Shown: piece after piece, positions 46,160-55,976 of the stretch | Layout: the number at the start of each line of letters is the position of its first letter | Numbering within the stretch: the stretch's first letter is position 1 | The notes under the pieces: model-generated | The model's database searches: none | What the model was told of the DNA's origin: nothing | The model's input: only the letters and a program-made list of their open reading frames with translations | DNA from: Flagellimonas aequoris | GTDB lineage: Bacteria; Bacteroidota; Bacteroidia; Flavobacteriales; Flavobacteriaceae | DNA length: 64,000 nucleotides | Reading direction: 5' to 3' | Assembly: GCF_003584165.1 (NCBI RefSeq) | Contig: NZ_QXFJ01000030.1 | Location: 434,001 to 498,000, forward strand | Position numbers and translations under genes: made by a program

Positions 46160-47443
46160 TTATTTGCTTCTATCCAAATAATCCAAAGCAATTTCGGTCA
46201 TGGCTTTTACACCGAGTAAGAGCCCGCTATCATCAATTTTGAAATCGGGGGTATGATGTGGAAAATACTCATCTGGCCCAGATTTAGGATCTTTTCCTCC
46301 CAAGATGAAAAAGAACCCAGGTATTTTTTCCTGATAGAATGAAAAATCCTCGGCTCCGGTGATGGCCTTGATCAAATGGACGTTTTCCGCCCCGGCCACT
46401 TGTTGCAGGCTTGGTAGGGATTTTTCGGTCAGGTCCACATCGTTGTAGGTGATCGGCACGCCTTTGGCGATTTCCACAGTTGCTTCGGCCCGGTAGGCTT
46501 TGGCAATGTCTGCTGCCATTTCCTTCATTCGATCATTCACCTGTTTTTGCATGTCATAGTCCAACGTTCGGATGGTCCCAATAAGTTCGGCACTTTCGGG
46601 GATGATATTGTTTCGGACACCACCACTGATCTTACCCACGGTAATGACGGCAGCTTCTTTGGTCAATTCCAACTCACGACTGATGATGGACTGGTAGCCA
46701 TCCACAATTTTGGAAGCCACATAAATAGGGTCGATTCCACCCCAAGGAGCGGAACCATGGGTTTGTTTTCCTTTGATGGTCACTACAAAGCGCTGTGCAG
46801 CGGCCAAGGCGCCCCCTGGTTTATAGGCAATTTGCCCCACAGGAAGATAGGAACCGATATGTAGTCCGTAAATGGCATCCACTTTCGGGTTGTCCAGTAC
46901 ACCTTCTTTTACCATCAGCTCGGCACCACCTTCTTCCCCTGGAGGCGCACCTTCCTCAGCAGGTTGGAAGATGAACTTCACTGTCCCTCGTATTTTATCC
47001 GTGTTCTTGGCAAGCACTTCGGCCACCCCCATCAAAATGGCAATATGGGTGTCGTGTCCACAGGCATGCATTACCCCAACTTCCTGACCCAAGTATTCCG
47101 ATGTAACATTGGACTTGAAGGGGAGGTCGTTACGCTCGGTAACGGGTAAAGCATCGATATCGGCACGAAGGGCGACCACTTTTCCTGGTTTCTTACCTTT
47201 CAACAACCCGACCACACCGGTATGGGCAACGCCGGTCTGGACCTCAATCCCAAGGGATTTTAAATGTTCTGCAATTTTCTCTGCTGTTTTAAATTCCCTG
47301 TTACTAAGTTCAGGATGTTCATGTATGTCACGTCTCCATTCAATCACTTTGGATTCAACGGCGGCAATGTCTTTTTCCAACCCGTGCTGGGCATAAATCG
47401 ATAAGCTTGCAGAAAACAGAGCAAGCGTTAAAACGTACTTCAT
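46160..47443 (-). CDS. M20 family amidohydrolase, exported
   Basis: A protein of 427 residues with a signal peptide (cleavage near SIYAQ). The metal ligands of the amidohydrolase branch are visible: MHACGHDTH, the Glu pair in PAEEGAPPGEEGG, GLHIGSY and GAEDFSFY near the C-terminus. The family includes hippurate and N-acyl amino acid hydrolases. It starts 8 nt after the DsrE gene, so the two are probably one operon; a functional link is not known. Confidence 0.9.
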   Translation of the reverse strand: MKYVLTLALFSASLSIYAQHGLEKDIAAVESKVIEWRRDIHEHPELSNREFKTAEKIAEHLKSLGIEVQTGVAHTGVVGLLKGKKPGKVVALRADIDALPVTERNDLPFKSNVTSEYLGQEVGVMHACGHDTHIAILMGVAEVLAKNTDKIRGTVKFIFQPAEEGAPPGEEGGAELMVKEGVLDNPKVDAIYGLHIGSYLPVGQIAYKPGGALAAAQRFVVTIKGKQTHGSAPWGGIDPIYVASKIVDGYQSIISRELELTKEAAVITVGKISGGVRNNIIPESAELIGTIRTLDYDMQKQVNDRMKEMAADIAKAYRAEATVEIAKGVPITYNDVDLTEKSLPSLQQVAGAENVHLIKAITGAEDFSFYQEKIPGFFFILGGKDPKSGPDEYFPHHTPDFKIDDSGLLLGVKAMTEIALDYLDRSK

Positions 47444-47451
47444 CATGTTGG

Positions 47452-47991
47452 TTATAATTTAATAGGACGGTATCCTTGGTTTTGCAATTGGATGTTGGCA
47501 GTCATAGCGGACAGGGCAATCTTTACCCCTGAAATCAAATCTTCCTTGGGGAAATTTCTTGCCATAGAGGACTGACCACAGTATATGATTTCCACTCCGG
47601 CATCTAGCAGGGCTTGGACCATGCCTGAATTTGGATTGGGCACTCCAAAACGGGTCTTGTAGGCTTCATCATGGGTAATGTCCTTGGAAGCCGCATTGTG
47701 CACGATGACGGCCACTTTAAGTTGTGAAACAGGAATGCCAGCTTGTGCATGTAAGTTAAGGAAACGGGCGGCCGTCTCCAGCTTTTTGTTGAGCTCGGTA
47801 TGCGATTCTGGGCTGTCCATTACATCAAAAACAACCTTGAACTCCTGGGACATATCCGTTTTAAAATCGGGGTTTTCAATTTTGAAAACAGGGCCGTAAT
47901 CGGCAATAACGGGACCCGTACTTTTTTCTTGTGAAATTCCTAAAAAACAAAAAAGAAATAAGAGGAATAGAGGAGAATGGTGAAAATTCAT
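47452..47991 (-). CDS. DsrE family protein, exported
   Basis: A protein of 179 residues with a signal peptide (residues 1-20). The DsrE/DsrF-like domain spans about residues 45-175 and includes KVAVIVHNAASKDI, an IIYCGQSSMARN loop with a single Cys near the expected active position, and a YRPIKL end. DsrE-type proteins often move sulfur via a conserved cysteine, but periplasmic members are uncharacterized. It is the first gene of a pair with the M20 amidohydrolase. Confidence 0.85.
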   Translation of the reverse strand: MNFHHSPLFLLFLFCFLGISQEKSTGPVIADYGPVFKIENPDFKTDMSQEFKVVFDVMDSPESHTELNKKLETAARFLNLHAQAGIPVSQLKVAVIVHNAASKDITHDEAYKTRFGVPNPNSGMVQALLDAGVEIIYCGQSSMARNFPKEDLISGVKIALSAMTANIQLQNQGYRPIKL

Positions 47992-48131
47992 CAGCGATAT
48001 AAGTTGAGGGCTTAAATATATTTAAAAATGTATTGATTTCCGATGCCAGTGTTTATAAAAATTGAAACTATGATTTTAGCAGGTCTCCATTATTGGCTAA
48101 TTTCACCCCTACTTTTTAAAGAGCAGACCTT

Positions 48132-50465
48132 TTGAGTACTTTTTTGGATGAATTGAACGATGCGCAACGTGCCCCTGTACTGCACAAGGATGGTCCATTG
48201 ATGGTAATTGCCGGAGCGGGCTCGGGCAAGACCCGGGTACTGACCTACCGTATTGCCCATTTGATGGAACAGGGAGTGGACTCCTTTAACATTCTGGCCC
48301 TGACCTTTACCAACAAGGCGGCGCGTGAAATGAAGAAGCGGATTGCCACGATTGTTGGGAACTCGGAAGCCAAAAACCTTTGGATGGGGACCTTTCACTC
48401 CGTATTTGCGAAATTGCTCCGTTTTGATGGGGACAAACTTGGTTTCCCTAGCAACTTCACCATTTACGACACCCAGGATTCCCAACGATTGATCGCTTCG
48501 ATCATCAAGGAGATGGGGCTCGACAAGGACATCTACAAATACAAACAGATCCAGAGCCGTATCTCATCTTATAAAAACAGCTTGATCACGGTAAAGGCAT
48601 ACTTCCAGAATCCGGAATTGGTGGAGGCGGATGCTATGGCAAAGCGACCCCGAATGGGCGAGATCTATCAAAATTATGTGGACCGCTGTTTTAAGGCAGG
48701 TGCCATGGATTTTGATGATCTGTTATTGCGTACCAATGAACTTTTGACGCGTTTCCCAGAGGTTTTGATGAAGTATCAGGATAGATTCCGATACATTTTG
48801 GTGGATGAGTACCAAGATACCAACCATTCCCAGTATTTGATTGTAAAGGCGTTGAGCGACCGTTATCAGAACATCTGTGTTGTAGGGGACGATGCCCAGA
48901 GTATCTATTCCTTCCGTGGGGCGAACATCAGCAATATCCTCAATTTTCAAAGGGATTATGATGATGTGGCCGTGTATCGTTTGGAGCAGAACTATCGTTC
49001 GACCAAGAATATCGTGAACGCCGCAAATTCCATCATCGCTAACAATAAAAACCAGCTAGAGAAAAACGTCTGGACCTCCAATGACGATGGGGGTTTGATC
49101 AAAATACACCGCAGCCCGACCGATGCAGAGGAAGGCAGGTATGTGGCAGGTTCCATTTTTGAGAACAAGATGCAACACCAAATGCAGAATGGGGATTTTG
49201 CAGTCTTATACCGTACCAATTCCCAGTCCAGGGCCATTGAGGACGCTCTGCGCAAACGCGATATTCCCTATCGTATCTATGGCGGACTTTCCTTCTATCA
49301 AAGAAAGGAAATCAAGGATGTATTGGCCTATTTAAGAATGGTCATCAACCCAAAAGATGAGGAGGCGCTGAAGCGTATCATCAATTTTCCGGCACGGGGG
49401 ATCGGGCAGAGCACTATTGACAAGTTGATTGTGGCCGCCAACCATTACGGTCGTTCCATTTTTGAGGTGATGGAACATCTGGACAAGCTCAACTTGAACA
49501 TCAATGCAGGCACCAAACGAAAGTTGGAAGATTTTGTGACCATGATCAAGAGTTTCCAGATCATGAACGAAGGTTCCGATGCTTTCACGCTAGCGGAACA
49601 TGTGGCCAAAAAGACCGGATTGTTGCTCGAGTTCAAAAAAGATGGTACCCCCGAAGGGATTGCCCGTATGGAGAACATCGAGGAACTTTTAAACGGAATC
49701 AAGGATTTTGTGGAAGGTCAGAAAGAATTGGCCGATGCCACAGGAAGTCTTACCGAGTTTTTGGAAGATGTGGCCTTGGCCACCGATATGGACAAAGAGG
49801 TAGGGGATGATGACCGTGTGGCCCTCATGACCATTCACCTGGCCAAGGGACTGGAGTTTCCATTCGTGTATGTAGTGGGCATGGAAGAAGATCTCTTTCC
49901 ATCAGCCATGAGCATGAATACCCGCAGCGAACTGGAAGAAGAGCGCAGGTTGTTCTATGTAGCTTTGACCCGGGCAGAAAAGCAGGCCTATCTCACCTAT
50001 ACCCAAAATCGATATCGATGGGGAAAACTTATTGATGCCGAGCCTAGTAGATTTTTGGAGGAGATTGATGAAAAGTACGTGGACAACCTAGTGCCCGTCA
50101 ATGACGGGTATCGATACAAGTCCATGATCAATGCCGATATCTTTGGAGAGGTGGACAAGAGCAAGCTACGCCAAATTAAACCCATTAATGGGACTCCCCC
50201 AAGTGTTCAAGGTCCCAATGAGAACCAGCTCAGAAAGCTGAGAAAGTTAAAACCAGATTTAGGTTCCCCTGTGGAAAACACCAATACAGTAGACCCAGGC
50301 TTGGTGGTGGGTGCCCTGGTAAACCATACCCGGTTTGGTAGGGGAAAGGTGCTCAGCATTGAAGGTGCCGGAAACGATAGAAAGGCAGAAATCCATTTTG
50401 ATAATGGAGGCATCAAAAAACTGCTCCTGCGTTTCGCCAAATTGGAAGTGCTGGATAACGCATAA
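48132..50465 (+). CDS. uvrD: UvrD/PcrA-type ATP-dependent DNA helicase
   Basis: A protein of 777 residues starting at TTG (48132), the only start that keeps the conserved FLDELNDAQRAPVLHKDG opening. Walker A is AGAGSGKT near residue 28, Walker B is VDEYQDTN near residue 222, and motif VI is in YVALTRAEKQAYLT. The C-terminal Tudor-like part has VNHTRFGRGKVLSIEG. It unwinds DNA 3' to 5' in nucleotide excision repair and removal of obstacles on DNA. Confidence 0.95.
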   Translation: MSTFLDELNDAQRAPVLHKDGPLMVIAGAGSGKTRVLTYRIAHLMEQGVDSFNILALTFTNKAAREMKKRIATIVGNSEAKNLWMGTFHSVFAKLLRFDGDKLGFPSNFTIYDTQDSQRLIASIIKEMGLDKDIYKYKQIQSRISSYKNSLITVKAYFQNPELVEADAMAKRPRMGEIYQNYVDRCFKAGAMDFDDLLLRTNELLTRFPEVLMKYQDRFRYILVDEYQDTNHSQYLIVKALSDRYQNICVVGDDAQSIYSFRGANISNILNFQRDYDDVAVYRLEQNYRSTKNIVNAANSIIANNKNQLEKNVWTSNDDGGLIKIHRSPTDAEEGRYVAGSIFENKMQHQMQNGDFAVLYRTNSQSRAIEDALRKRDIPYRIYGGLSFYQRKEIKDVLAYLRMVINPKDEEALKRIINFPARGIGQSTIDKLIVAANHYGRSIFEVMEHLDKLNLNINAGTKRKLEDFVTMIKSFQIMNEGSDAFTLAEHVAKKTGLLLEFKKDGTPEGIARMENIEELLNGIKDFVEGQKELADATGSLTEFLEDVALATDMDKEVGDDDRVALMTIHLAKGLEFPFVYVVGMEEDLFPSAMSMNTRSELEEERRLFYVALTRAEKQAYLTYTQNRYRWGKLIDAEPSRFLEEIDEKYVDNLVPVNDGYRYKSMINADIFGEVDKSKLRQIKPINGTPPSVQGPNENQLRKLRKLKPDLGSPVENTNTVDPGLVVGALVNHTRFGRGKVLSIEGAGNDRKAEIHFDNGGIKKLLLRFAKLEVLDNA

Positions 50466-50613
50466 AATAAATATCAGGGTATTTCTACGTTTTTCTGTTG
50501 ATCAACGCTCGGTTGTGTTGTCAATGTCCCAAAATGGTATTCGTTCTATCAGGAGGTGATAAAAATTGTTTAAATTCAAAGCTACTTTGTATTTAAACCA
50601 ACTGACCAACCTC

Positions 50614-52833
50614 ATGAAAAAACTGTTTGCCCAACCCTTATTTCTTTCCGTAGCCCTTTTGTTATTGCTTCTTTTCGGGATTTCCGGATATTATTTTGAA
50701 ATCGGATATCCCGCTTGGGTCACCATGTTGATAGGGCTGCTCATTGGAACACTGCTCTTGTTCCTATTAAGGATTATTTTTTCCAAACTAATACCCTTTC
50801 TAGGGAAGATTCCAGCTTCGGTCTATGCTACACTTTTAACCGGCTTTGTAGCCCTGTACCTTATGCGGATGTATGCCTTTCGGTGGCCTGCTTCTTTATT
50901 TTATGCCCTTGCTGTTTTCGGATTGATCTGTTGCGGGTTGTTGATCTGGGGAATATGGAAAATCCTTGCGAAGACCAGTGTCAAGTGGGGTGCCGTAATG
51001 ATAATTGGGGCTTTGGTTTTAGCTGCGGTCGGTGCATATGGCTTTTCAACGTTGGATGGGGATCCTTTCAGTAAAGAAACCGAAGGGCAAGAATCCGAAG
51101 TAGCAGTGACCACGTTGGCCGAAAAGGGATTGGACAATCCTTCCTCTACAGGTGCTTATGAGGTAGAAACCTTTACTTACGGCAGTGGAACGGACCAAAA
51201 ACGGCCCGAATATGCCGAAGGGGTAAAAATAAAGACACCTTCTGTGGATGCTTCTTTGTTGCTTCCGGATTGGAAGGGGAAAAAGAAAAAGTGGCGCGAA
51301 AAGTTCTGGGGATTTGGGGTAAAAGAATTCCCTCTGAATGGAAGGGTTTACATGCCCATGGGTGAAGGACCCTTCCCTTTGGTACTGGTGGTGCATGGCA
51401 ACCACAGCATGATCGATTATTCCGATGCAGGGTACGCTTATTTGGGTGAACTTTTGGCAAGTAGGGGTGCCATTGTGGTTTCTGTGGATGAAAACTTTGT
51501 CAACGCACACTGGTCAGGGGATTTTAGGGGAAAGGAAATGCCGGTACGTGGCTGGTTGTTGCTCAAACATTTGGAGCAGTGGGAACAATGGAACAAGGGA
51601 GGCAATGCCGAGCTGAAGGGTAAAGTAGATATGGACAACATTGTTTTGATCGGTCATTCCCGAGGTGGAGAAGCGGTTTCCATTGCTGCGGCTTTCAATA
51701 AACTGAGCCGATTTCCGGACGATGCCAAGGAAGAGTTTGATTTCGGTTTCGGGATAAAAGGGGTGGTCACCATTGCCCCTACGGATTACCGATATGATAG
51801 GGAAATGGACTTGGAGAACATCAACTATCTGTCCCTTCAAGGGGCTTGGGATTCCGATGAAACCAGTTTTTGGGGTATGCGACCCTACCATCGATTAAAA
51901 TTCTCGGAAGGATTTAATGGCTTCAAAGCAGGTCTGTATATGAACCACGCCAATCATGGCCAGTTCAATTCCACATGGGGTCGATCTGACTTTGGGGCTC
52001 CCATGGAATGGTTGTTGAATTTGAAACCTTTGGTTACAGGCAAGGAACAACGGCAAGTGGCCAAGGTGTATGCAAGTGCCTTTGTAGAAGCTGTTTTGAA
52101 GGGGAACAAAGCCTATGTCCCCATTTTCAAGAATTCGGAACTGGCAAGGGAATGGTTGCCCAAAGAAGATTATTTATCCCAATATGAGGATACTTCCAAA
52201 AAGATATTGGTGGATTTTGAAGAGGATATGGATGTAGCCTCATCCAAAGATGGAATTCAGATCCAAGCTAAAAATTTCAAGGTTTGGAGAGAAGAGCAAT
52301 TAAAGTCTCGGGATGGTGGAAGTCAGCAAAATAATGCTCTGGTGTTGGGTTGGCGTTATGGGAAGAAGTCCATTGCCGATTCCATAGCGAGCTACACTAT
52401 CATTCTACCGGATTCGCTCAAGAATTTTGAGACTGCTGACACCCTGGCGCTTTCTTTGGCATTGGGCAATTTTGCCGAATTGAAGAACAAATCTGATAAG
52501 GAGAAAAAGGAAGAGGCTCCTGACCATGGTTTTAATTTTAGTGTTGTGCTTATTGATAGTTTGGAAAGGACTGCTACCGTAGATTTAGGTGCGACGAACA
52601 ATCTGCCCAAAACCATTAAATCCAAGTTTACCAAGTTCAAGTTTTTGGACAAGGAGATGATAGGGCAGGATTCGGAAATCCAATTAAAAAGCTGTTACCT
52701 GCCCCTTTCATTGTTTAAGGCGCAGAATGACAGTCTTCATTTGGACAAGCTAAAGAGTATTAAACTTGTGTTTGATAAGGATTCGTTGGGGATTGTTGTT
52801 CTGGACGATTTGGGTTTTTATCTGAAACCGTAA
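50614..52833 (+). CDS. Membrane protein with C-terminal alpha/beta hydrolase domain
   Basis: About 739 residues from the ATG at 50614; a TTG at 50566 would add 16 residues. The N-terminus has four or five membrane helices (to about residue 155). The hydrolase domain follows with VLVVHGNHSMIDYSDAGYA, VVSVDENFVN and the nucleophile elbow VLIGHSRGGEAVSIA. The family resembles PAF-acetylhydrolase/chlorophyllase-like enzymes. The C-terminal 200 residues look like a beta-sandwich. The substrate is unknown. It stands alone downstream of uvrD. Confidence 0.75.
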   Translation: MKKLFAQPLFLSVALLLLLLFGISGYYFEIGYPAWVTMLIGLLIGTLLLFLLRIIFSKLIPFLGKIPASVYATLLTGFVALYLMRMYAFRWPASLFYALAVFGLICCGLLIWGIWKILAKTSVKWGAVMIIGALVLAAVGAYGFSTLDGDPFSKETEGQESEVAVTTLAEKGLDNPSSTGAYEVETFTYGSGTDQKRPEYAEGVKIKTPSVDASLLLPDWKGKKKKWREKFWGFGVKEFPLNGRVYMPMGEGPFPLVLVVHGNHSMIDYSDAGYAYLGELLASRGAIVVSVDENFVNAHWSGDFRGKEMPVRGWLLLKHLEQWEQWNKGGNAELKGKVDMDNIVLIGHSRGGEAVSIAAAFNKLSRFPDDAKEEFDFGFGIKGVVTIAPTDYRYDREMDLENINYLSLQGAWDSDETSFWGMRPYHRLKFSEGFNGFKAGLYMNHANHGQFNSTWGRSDFGAPMEWLLNLKPLVTGKEQRQVAKVYASAFVEAVLKGNKAYVPIFKNSELAREWLPKEDYLSQYEDTSKKILVDFEEDMDVASSKDGIQIQAKNFKVWREEQLKSRDGGSQQNNALVLGWRYGKKSIADSIASYTIILPDSLKNFETADTLALSLALGNFAELKNKSDKEKKEEAPDHGFNFSVVLIDSLERTATVDLGATNNLPKTIKSKFTKFKFLDKEMIGQDSEIQLKSCYLPLSLFKAQNDSLHLDKLKSIKLVFDKDSLGIVVLDDLGFYLKP

Positions 52834-52857
52834 TATAAATTTGGTATTGGCCCAAAT

Positions 52858-53200
52858 TCAGCGATGCTCTTTTTCCGGAACGTATTTTTTACCGTCGAAT
52901 GCAAGGATGTTTTCAACATTGGAAGTATCCAACTGGTCATGGAACATAATCCTTAAACCGTTCATCTCTATTTTGAAATGGGAAGGTGGTCCCATTTTGG
53001 AAGAGTCTAACAAACTATTGATGGCAATGGAAGATTCATTGTTAGGGAATGCGGGGGTCTCTTCAAGATAGCCGTTCTTGAGGCGATAGGCATTCAAGCG
53101 ATAAAACCTGTTTTGATAGATGCTATCATTTCCTTAGAGGAGGTAAATGGTTTCGCCATCGTAAGTTTCTATTTGGTTGATTTCACTGTAAATTATGGAT
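52858..53200 (-). pseudogene. Decayed gene fragment with in-frame stop
   Basis: The minus-strand frame reads IYSEINQIETYDGETIYLL, then TAA, then GNDSIYQNRFYRLNAYRLKN and on to a stop at 52858. The protein-like composition continues across the TAA (53135-53137), and no ATG start precedes it; a second stop lies just upstream. This suggests a truncated and degenerated gene of a small exported or lipoprotein-like family that I cannot name. The 120 nt between it and the Sua5-type gene (53319) show nothing else. Confidence 0.55.
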
Positions 53201-53318
53201 GTGCATTATTCCGATTGGAACATATATCAATTGAATTGCCCCCGTTTGCTTAGATGTCATCTTATTCTTTAGTAACTTGGCTTGTTGGAAAGTATTTATC
53301 TATCCTTTGATCAAGAAG

Positions 53319-53939
53319 ATGGCAGAGTTAATTAAACTTTATGAAGAGAACCCGAATCCCCGGCAGGTGGAGAAGGTGGTGAACGTGCTCAGAAAGGGTG
53401 GATTGGTTATTTACCCTACGGACACCGTATACGGTTTGGGGTGTGATATTACCAATACCAAGGCATTGGAACGTTTGGCCAGAATTAAGGGGGTTAAGTT
53501 GGAAAAGGCGAACTGGTCCTTTGTTTGCGCAGATTTGAGTAATTTATCGGATTATGTTCGGCAAATAGATTCATCCACTTTCAAGATATTGAAACGTACC
53601 CTTCCAGGCCCCTATACCTTTATCTTGCCGGGAAACAATAACCTTCCAAAGGATTTCAAGAAAAAGAAAACGGTGGGTATTAGGGTGCCCGACAACAATA
53701 TTGCCAGAGCCTTGGTGGCAGAATTGGGCAACCCAATTGTTTCCACTTCCATTCGTGATGACGATGATATCCTGGAATACACCACGGACCCAGAACTCAT
53801 TTATGAAAAATGGCAGAACTTGGTCGACGTGGTCATCGATGGGGGATATGGCGATAATGTGGCCTCCACGGTCATTGATCTGTCAGAAGGAGAACCTGTT
53901 GTGGTGCGGGAAGGAAAGGGGAGTCTTGATATTTTATAA
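53319..53939 (+). CDS. L-threonylcarbamoyladenylate synthase family protein (Sua5/YciO/YrdC)
   Basis: A protein of 206 residues from the ATG at 53319. The YrdC-fold signature is GGLVIYPTDTVYGLGCDI near residue 28, followed by KGVKLEKANWSFVCADLSN and LPGPYTFILPG. TsaC/Sua5 enzymes make threonylcarbamoyl-AMP for the t6A37 tRNA modification. The length and the KxxW segment fit the YciO branch, whose role is less sure, so no firm symbol is given. It is followed by a strong terminator. Confidence 0.85.
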   Translation: MAELIKLYEENPNPRQVEKVVNVLRKGGLVIYPTDTVYGLGCDITNTKALERLARIKGVKLEKANWSFVCADLSNLSDYVRQIDSSTFKILKRTLPGPYTFILPGNNNLPKDFKKKKTVGIRVPDNNIARALVAELGNPIVSTSIRDDDDILEYTTDPELIYEKWQNLVDVVIDGGYGDNVASTVIDLSEGEPVVVREGKGSLDIL

Positions 53940-53947
53940 AATAAAAA

Positions 53948-53975
53948 AAGCGGCCTAAACAGGCCGCTTCTTATT
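53948..53975. terminator. Bidirectional terminator
   Basis: AAGCGGCCT (53948-53956), loop AAAC, AGGCCGCTT (53961-53969), flanked by an A-tract and a T-rich tail. It lies between the convergent Sua5-type and OmpA genes. Confidence 0.9.
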
Positions 53976-53994
53976 TTTCATTGAACCGATATTC

Positions 53995-54867
53995 TTATTT
54001 ACCGGTACCGCCAATGGCAGGATCTTTCATGCCCTCTTCAATCATGTTATAAAACTGATCGATTTTTGGAAGCACCACGATACGGGTCCTTCTGTTTTTG
54101 GCCCTGTTGGCAGAAGTGTCGTTGCTCACAAGTGGTACGTAGTAGCTACGTCCGGCAGCGGTCATTCTGGCAGGATCTACACCAAAATCATTTTGTAGGA
54201 TCCTCACAACAGCTGTTGCTCTTTTAGCACTCAAGTCCCAGTTATCCAAAAGCACTCCGCTTCTGTAAGGTACGTTGTCAGTATGTCCTTCCACCATAAA
54301 TTCGAAGTCAGGTTTGTTGTTCACCACTTTGGCTACTTTGCCCAACACCTCTTTGGCAGCATTTGTTACGTTGTAGCTTCCACTTCTGAACAACAATTTG
54401 TCAGAGATGGAAACGAATACCACACCTTTTTCAACACTTACTTCGATGTCCTCGTCATCCAGGTTTCCAAGCACACCTTTCAAGCTTTGTACCAAAGCAA
54501 GGTTAACTGAATCCCTACGGGTAACGGCATCTTGAAGTTTTCTGATGGTAAGGTCTTTTTCACGAAGACTTTCCAAGGATTTTTCAAGGTTTTCAGCACC
54601 TTTGGTGGTAAGGGTGGTCAAATTGCCCATGTTGTTGATAAGCTCTTGGTTGTTGGCTTTCAAAAAGGCATTTTGGTCTTCGAGGGTTTTCAATTTGGAA
54701 TCTGCAGTGGCTTTGTCTTCCAAACAATCGTTCAGTTTAACGGTTGCAGAGTTCAATAAATCTTGGGTTTCTTTTTGTTTGGCCTCCAGTTCTGCATATT
54801 TCTTCTGCGATACACAAGACGTTAAAAGAACTGACATTGCCAATGTTCCTAGAAAAACTTTTTTCAT
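53995..54867 (-). CDS. OmpA family lipoprotein
   Basis: A protein of 290 residues. The lipobox LLTSC puts the lipid-modified cysteine at residue 18. A coiled coil follows (about 22-120). The OmpA/MotB domain contains VEGHTDNVPY, NWDLSAKRATAVVRIL and NRAKNRRTRIVV with the peptidoglycan-binding Asp and Arg. It would anchor the outer membrane to the cell wall. It is monocistronic with its own promoter-like box at 54922-54929. Confidence 0.92.
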   Translation of the reverse strand: MKKVFLGTLAMSVLLTSCVSQKKYAELEAKQKETQDLLNSATVKLNDCLEDKATADSKLKTLEDQNAFLKANNQELINNMGNLTTLTTKGAENLEKSLESLREKDLTIRKLQDAVTRRDSVNLALVQSLKGVLGNLDDEDIEVSVEKGVVFVSISDKLLFRSGSYNVTNAAKEVLGKVAKVVNNKPDFEFMVEGHTDNVPYRSGVLLDNWDLSAKRATAVVRILQNDFGVDPARMTAAGRSYYVPLVSNDTSANRAKNRRTRIVVLPKIDQFYNMIEEGMKDPAIGGTGK

Positions 54868-54921
54868 AGTTCAGAGTATAATTTAAGGATTGTTAGATTA
54901 ATCAATGTAAAAAAACTACAC

Positions 54922-54929
54922 CAAAATTA
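54922..54929 (-). promoter_or_regulatory. Candidate -7 promoter box of the OmpA lipoprotein gene
   Basis: On the minus strand the sequence TAATTTTG fully matches TAnnTTTG, 54 nt before the ATG at 54867. No clear -33 box is at 19-21 nt. Confidence 0.4.
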
Positions 54930-54962
54930 TAGAAAAACCAAGGGTCCTATATTTCGGCTTCG

Positions 54963-55964
54963 TTAATCTTTTACTAAAATGTTAAAATTCTTTATATGAT
55001 GTACGAAGTAAGACCAAACTATGGATGTCACCGGGTAGTACTTTAATAAAAAATTAGCTTTTTCCCGTTTTTTGTACATTTTGCTAAAGTTAGCATAAAA
55101 ACTCAAATGTGCCTTGAGAATGGCAAAGCAATGGTCGAATTTCAATTGAAAAACGAAACGGAGTGCCGCAATGCCATCCAATAGCAATCGGATAAGGACA
55201 ATGGGCCAAGCTTTTTTCCGGGGAAGATTTTTGGTGATGGAAAACAGGGAATTCCTAAAATTGAGGAAGGTTTTCTTGGGATTCATGTTCGATAGGGTGG
55301 AACCTCCCAAATGGTACACACTGCTTTGCCCCACATAAAACACCTTATGCCCGGCATTTTTGGCCCGCCAACAGAGATCGATTTCTTCCTGATGGGCAAA
55401 ATAGTCCTCATCAAAACCGTTCAACGATCGAAACACCTCGCTTTTGATGAACATGCACGCCCCAGTAGCCCAAAATACTTCTTTGATGTCATCGTACTGC
55501 CCTTCGTCCTTTTCAATGGATTGAAAAATGCGCCCTCTGCAAAAAGGGTATCCCAACATATCAATAAAACCACCTGCTGCACCGGCATATTCAAAATGGT
55601 CCTTTTGTTTCAGGTCCAATATTTTGGGTTGTATGATGGCCGCTTCCGGAATTTCATCAAAGGCCTTGATGATAGGTCCCAGCCAATTTTCAGTCACTTC
55701 TACATCGGAGTTCAAAAGGCAGAACAGGTCGGCTTCAATGTGTTTTAATCCATCGTTGTAGCCTTTGGCAAAACCACCGTTGACATCATTTTGCACCACA
55801 CCAATGGATGGATAGTGTTGTTTTAAAAAATCCAAGGAACCATCGGTGCTGGCATTGTCCACCACATAAATATCCGCTCCTTTGGAATGCTCCATGACCG
55901 AAGGGAGGAACCGCTCCAAAAGGGCTTCCCCATTCCAATTGAGTATGACTACGGCGATTTTCAA
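54963..55964 (-). CDS. Glycosyltransferase family 2 protein
   Basis: A protein of 333 residues. The GT-A fold begins with VVILNWNGEALLERFLP, VVDNASTDGSLDFL and LLNSDVEVTENW, where NSD takes the DxD role, followed by GACMFIKSEVF and FDEDYFAHQEEIDLCWRA near residue 190. This is the rhamnosyltransferase-like branch that adds sugars to cell-surface polysaccharides. The C-terminus is basic with a hydrophobic patch that may touch the membrane. It starts 12 nt after the upstream small nuclease-fold gene on the same strand. Confidence 0.92.
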   Translation of the reverse strand: MKIAVVILNWNGEALLERFLPSVMEHSKGADIYVVDNASTDGSLDFLKQHYPSIGVVQNDVNGGFAKGYNDGLKHIEADLFCLLNSDVEVTENWLGPIIKAFDEIPEAAIIQPKILDLKQKDHFEYAGAAGGFIDMLGYPFCRGRIFQSIEKDEGQYDDIKEVFWATGACMFIKSEVFRSLNGFDEDYFAHQEEIDLCWRAKNAGHKVFYVGQSSVYHLGGSTLSNMNPKKTFLNFRNSLFSITKNLPRKKAWPIVLIRLLLDGIAALRFVFQLKFDHCFAILKAHLSFYANFSKMYKKREKANFLLKYYPVTSIVWSYFVHHIKNFNILVKD

Positions 55965-55976
55965 AACGGAGGCAAA

